This document shows, piece by piece, positions 61,912-64,000 of a stretch of DNA of 64,000 nt. A model generated the notes under the pieces. The model saw only the letters and a program-made list of their open reading frames with translations. It was not told the origin of the DNA and did not search any database. Source of the DNA: Oligoflexus tunisiensis (GTDB lineage: Bacteria > Bdellovibrionota_B > Oligoflexia > Oligoflexales > Oligoflexaceae); contig NZ_BDFO01000001.1 in assembly GCF_001748245.1 (NCBI RefSeq), positions 4,235,853 through 4,299,852 on the forward strand. Reading direction: 5' to 3'. The translations under genes were made by a program, and so were the position numbers. Numbering within the stretch: the first letter of the stretch is position 1; each line of letters starts with the position of its first letter.

Positions 61912-61940
61912 TTGACATCCTGAAGACCCCCCACTATCGT
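61912..61940 (+). promoter_or_regulatory. Sigma-70-type promoter for the HTH regulator
   Basis: TTGACA (61912-61917), a 17-base spacer and TATCGT (61935-61940) match the -35 and -10 boxes (6/6 and 4/6). The expected start site is about 61947, 33 bases before the ATG at 61980. The AT-rich repeats upstream could serve as operator or UP element sites. Confidence 0.6.
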
Positions 61941-61979
61941 GAATGCAAAAGTCATGATGGAAAAACCTAGGAGTGGTCG

Positions 61980-62717
61980 ATGGTGCATCCAGTCTGCGTT
62001 CACCTGCGTGAGCGGGTGAAAGCTGTGTTAAGCCAGAGTGGTGAGAGCATTCGCTGGCTATCGAAGCAAACGAATGTGGATTATCAGAAGCTTTACCGGC
62101 TTGAATCTGGTGACCTGCGTTCGTTGTCATTCTTCGATGCGCGACGCATTGCCCGCTTTGTTGAACCCGATCGGTTCAAGCAGATTCTGGAGGAGTACTT
62201 CCCAGAAGAAGTTCGTGACCTCACGGATTCCGGCTTTACACAGCAGGATCTGGACGATCGAATGGAAGCTTTGGAGTTTCTTCTTTCATCGGAGCTGCGC
62301 TACCAGGTTTACCTGTTCGCCTCGGAAACGCCCGGAGTCAATCGGGAGAAGATTGGTCTGGAGTATGGTCGGAGCGGTTTAAAAACCCTCGATGAACTTC
62401 TGGCCAAGCAGGCTCTCAAACTCGGCGCCGACGGGACGTTCCAAGGCACTCTCAGCGTTGTGGCCAACGCTCCGGACACCCTCATCAAAAGGATGGCGCA
62501 TCTTCACGTGGATATGATCGATCTTGCCGATGCCGGCTCTCTGATGCGGAGTTTTCACCGTGGGGTGAACAAGGAAGGCTTGCGTAAAGCCTACAACACC
62601 ATCGCCCAGGCATCGCACGAACTCTGTTCCATCCTTGAAAACCCGGACTATCGCGGGCCGGATTTGATGATTTTTAACCTTGCCTGTGGCATCGTTGGGG
62701 AGAAGGGTCCATCATGA
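61980..62717 (+). CDS. HTH transcriptional regulator
   Basis: This is 245 residues. The N-terminal ~55 residues look like an XRE/HTH_3-type DNA-binding domain: HLRERVKAVLSQSGESIRWL, SKQTNVDYQKLYRLESG. The rest is helical (FEVRDLTDSGFTQQDLDDR-type, LEYGRSGLKTLDELLAKQALK) and may be the effector or dimerisation domain. It resembles TIGR02147-like proteins of Oligoflexia and Fibrobacter-type regulators in overall layout, but I cannot verify this by alignment. It probably regulates itself and the next gene, whose start overlaps its stop by 4 bases (ATGA). No ligand is known. Confidence 0.6.
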   Translation: MVHPVCVHLRERVKAVLSQSGESIRWLSKQTNVDYQKLYRLESGDLRSLSFFDARRIARFVEPDRFKQILEEYFPEEVRDLTDSGFTQQDLDDRMEALEFLLSSELRYQVYLFASETPGVNREKIGLEYGRSGLKTLDELLAKQALKLGADGTFQGTLSVVANAPDTLIKRMAHLHVDMIDLADAGSLMRSFHRGVNKEGLRKAYNTIAQASHELCSILENPDYRGPDLMIFNLACGIVGEKGPS

Positions 62718-63130
62718 AAATAGTTCCGATACTTGGCTCGATAATCATTCCTGCACTGTCCATGACATCGGTTGTCCTGGCGGGTGGCCTCGCCGGTGGC
62801 GGCGGCCCTCCCAGCAAGAAAATGCTGGAGCAAATGCTCGAAACACAACCCGGTCGCGCGGCGCTTTTCGTGTGGGATGAACAAACCTATGGTTTGGGCA
62901 TCGACAAGTCTCTGGTACCGGCCATTCTACTGACCAAAGGCTCACCTGCGGACGATGCGCTGCCGATCGCAGCGGAGGATTTCCAGAAATTGGAAACCAA
63001 GGAACATCCCGTTAATGTCATCAATCGGGAAGGTGTCACGCGATCCTATCGCGTGCTGGATGGCCAGCAAAATGGAACCCTGTTGCTCGTCGACAGACGA
63101 CTCCTTATTCGCGCGGGAACGCGGCCATAA
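62714..63130 (+). CDS. Exported hypothetical protein coupled to the HTH gene
   Basis: This 138-residue protein starts in the ATGA overlap with the HTH gene. Its signal peptide (LGSIIIPALSMTSVVLAGG) ends near residue 24. The mature part reads KKMLEQMLETQPGRAALFV, then LGIDKSLVPAILLTKGSPADD and GVTRSYRVLDGQQNGTLLLV. I recognise no family. The layout (regulator plus small exported partner) recalls sensor or surface-modification pairs, but that is inference. An intrinsic terminator follows it. Confidence 0.55.
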   Translation: MKIVPILGSIIIPALSMTSVVLAGGLAGGGGPPSKKMLEQMLETQPGRAALFVWDEQTYGLGIDKSLVPAILLTKGSPADDALPIAAEDFQKLETKEHPVNVINREGVTRSYRVLDGQQNGTLLLVDRRLLIRAGTRP

Positions 63131-63140
63131 ACGTTATTAG

Positions 63141-63166
63141 GGCGGCCCTTAGGGGCCGCTGTTTTC
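63141..63166 (+). terminator. Intrinsic terminator
   Basis: GCGGCCC, TTAG, GGGCCGC is a perfect 7-base stem with a 4-base loop, followed by TGTTTTCCC. It starts 10 bases after the stop of the exported hypothetical gene and precedes the end of the convergent hydrolase gene by about 15 bases. This is the clearest terminator in the window. Confidence 0.75.
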
Positions 63167-63181
63167 CCAGGCAGAACCAGC

Positions 63182-64000
63182 CTATTCCTCATAAATATAG
63201 TCAGCCGCACTCGCAAACATGGAAGTATCCAGGGCGTTCTTCTTCGCAATGTCGCCATTCAGATACGTTCCGTAATCGCCATTTCCGCCCAGGAAACGCA
63301 GACCCCAGGCCGTGACATAGCGGGCCATGGTTTCGTGCGCGCGTCCTCCATTCATGATATCGAAATGCGTCACTCCTTTGAATCGCGCAAACGCTTTGGG
63401 TTCCCCAGTGCTGGTATTTTTGAAGACATTCAGGATGGCCGTCGGCGAGGCGACCCCATCGGCCGTGCCGGTGAGGAAAAGATAAGGTATCGCTGTGGTG
63501 GGGCGCGACGGTTGATAGGCGAAGAGCGGAATCGCAGCCGCCACGAGGTCCGGCGCCTGATTTGCAGCCAGGATGGCTCCGGCGCCGCCATAGGAATAGC
63601 CCGAAACCCCCATGCCCTGCAGGTGAATGCGTCCATACAAGGGGCTGGACGTGAGACTGTTTTCCTTCACCAGAGTTTCCAGCGAGGCCTTATGACCATT
63701 CGCCCAGATCTGCGCATTGCCGACCATATTGCTGGTGGGTGTAAAAACGATCGTCACTATCCCGTGGCTCGCGAGATGCAAACCAAGCCAGGACATCTGC
63801 TCCTTGGTGTTGGTAAAACCACCGGACAGGGTGAGTGCGGGTAGCATGACACCGGCATCATCCTCGGGATAATACACGATCGCCGATTTATAGCCCGACG
63901 TACTGACCTGGGGTTTATAGGATAGCACTCCATAGGGCCCCACCTTGCCGGGGTCCTGGACCGTCCAGCGCTCCTCCCAGGTGGCCGCGTGATGGGCCGC
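63182..64000 (-). CDS. Alpha/beta hydrolase, polyester hydrolase/cutinase-like (cut by window edge)
   Basis: The gene runs off the right end; the 272 visible codons continue upstream of a GTG at 63943 in open frame, with DPGKVGPYGVLSYK at the boundary. The visible part (numbered from that GTG) has the nucleophile elbow GYSYGG (Ser117), Asp162 in TGTADGVASP and His193 in VTHFDIMNGG. It is the catalytic triad of dienelactone-hydrolase/cutinase-like enzymes. The PGPFAV-like start and SHGIVTIVFTPTSN loop resemble the bacterial polyester hydrolases related to IsPETase and cutinases, whose core is G-x-S-x-G. A secreted esterase is likely, but the signal peptide lies beyond the window. Specificity for PET or cutin cannot be judged. 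Confidence 0.72.
   Translation of the reverse strand, partial: AAHHAATWEERWTVQDPGKVGPYGVLSYKPQVSTSGYKSAIVYYPEDDAGVMLPALTLSGGFTNTKEQMSWLGLHLASHGIVTIVFTPTSNMVGNAQIWANGHKASLETLVKENSLTSSPLYGRIHLQGMGVSGYSYGGAGAILAANQAPDLVAAAIPLFAYQPSRPTTAIPYLFLTGTADGVASPTAILNVFKNTSTGEPKAFARFKGVTHFDIMNGGRAHETMARYVTAWGLRFLGGNGDYGTYLNGDIAKKNALDTSMFASAADYIYEE

Larger units (their letters stand above)
61449..61979. other. 531-base intergenic region with AT-rich repeats
   Basis: No gene is supported. From 61690 to 61860 the DNA is AT-rich against a GC-rich background. TTTTTAATTTT occurs at 61701-61711 and 61831-61841, exactly 130 bases apart. AAATCCTGG occurs twice (about 61791 and 61844). ATTTTTAA-TT-TTAAAAAT at 61830-61847 is a perfect inverted repeat. 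AAAAACC...GGTTTTT (61719-61744) can form a 7-base hairpin. The region feeds promoters for the HTH gene on one side and the small minus-strand gene on the other. Confidence 0.55.

Overview
The window is 64 kb of dense bacterial chromosome. It carries no rRNA or tRNA gene, insertion sequence, phage gene or CRISPR array that I can see. Both ends cut through genes. Gene content suggests a free-living, predatory or saprophytic Gram-negative with a very large signalling repertoire. The evidence is many lipoproteins and signal peptides, six 7TMR-DISM membrane receptors, exported LPMO and Cys-rich proteins, ergothioneine genes and BON/OmpA-like envelope proteins. An Oligoflexus-like (Oligoflexia/Bdellovibrionota) or related former deltaproteobacterium is the best fit, but this is inference from gene style and not a phylogenetic result.

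Layout. 1-5.0 kb: a truncated glutathione S-transferase, then a 1,563-residue multidomain protein that joins a gamma-glutamylcyclotransferase-like domain, an indoleamine-dioxygenase-like haem domain, a CPR/sulfite-reductase-type FAD-NAD(P)H reductase, a cytochrome b5 domain and a SpoIIAA/STAS-like tail. 5.1-13.5 kb: redox-flavoured and envelope genes (GST-like, DCC thiol oxidoreductase, EEP phosphodiesterase, DUF2254 membrane protein, PRC-barrel protein, M48 protease, lipoproteins). 13.7-23.2 kb: a 7TMR-DISM/SpoIIE phosphatase converging on a two-gene minus-strand operon of giant 7TMR-DISM hybrid kinases, one ending in a class III cyclase. 23.4-31.5 kb: a plus-strand run with a GNAT enzyme, egtB-egtD (overlapping), a GT4 glycosyltransferase, a glycogen-debranching-type enzyme, a BON protein and an OmpA-like protein. 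31.6-38.2 kb: an enolase-superfamily enzyme divergent from an AI-2E-family permease, a PDZ protein with a PGQQ repeat, a second DISM/SpoIIE phosphatase and a second EEP hydrolase. 38.3-43.1 kb: exported and Cys-rich proteins around an AA10 lytic polysaccharide monooxygenase. 43.2-57.8 kb: a DISM receptor with a CheA-like kinase core, a DISM-kinase-receiver-cyclase, an SLC13 permease divergent from a CPA1 antiporter, and two soluble hybrid kinases, the last translationally coupled to an SRPBCC protein. 57.9-64 kb: a secreted beta-propeller protein, a second BON protein, small unknowns, an HTH regulator coupled to an exported protein, and a truncated polyester-hydrolase/cutinase-like alpha/beta hydrolase.

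How the genes work together. The signalling genes form one theme: periplasmic ligand sensing by DISMED2-type domains feeds four outputs (His-Asp relay, CheA-type phosphotransfer, PP2C/SpoIIE phosphatase, cyclic nucleotide synthesis). The 23-31 kb run looks like a stress and storage-carbohydrate island. The best candidate for an undescribed system is the 218-4909 fusion. It appears to carry its own NAD(P)H-FAD-cytochrome b5 electron chain beside an IDO-type haem domain, so it would be a self-sufficient indole-ring dioxygenase or a derivative of one. All function assignments rest on reading motifs by eye. No database search was run.
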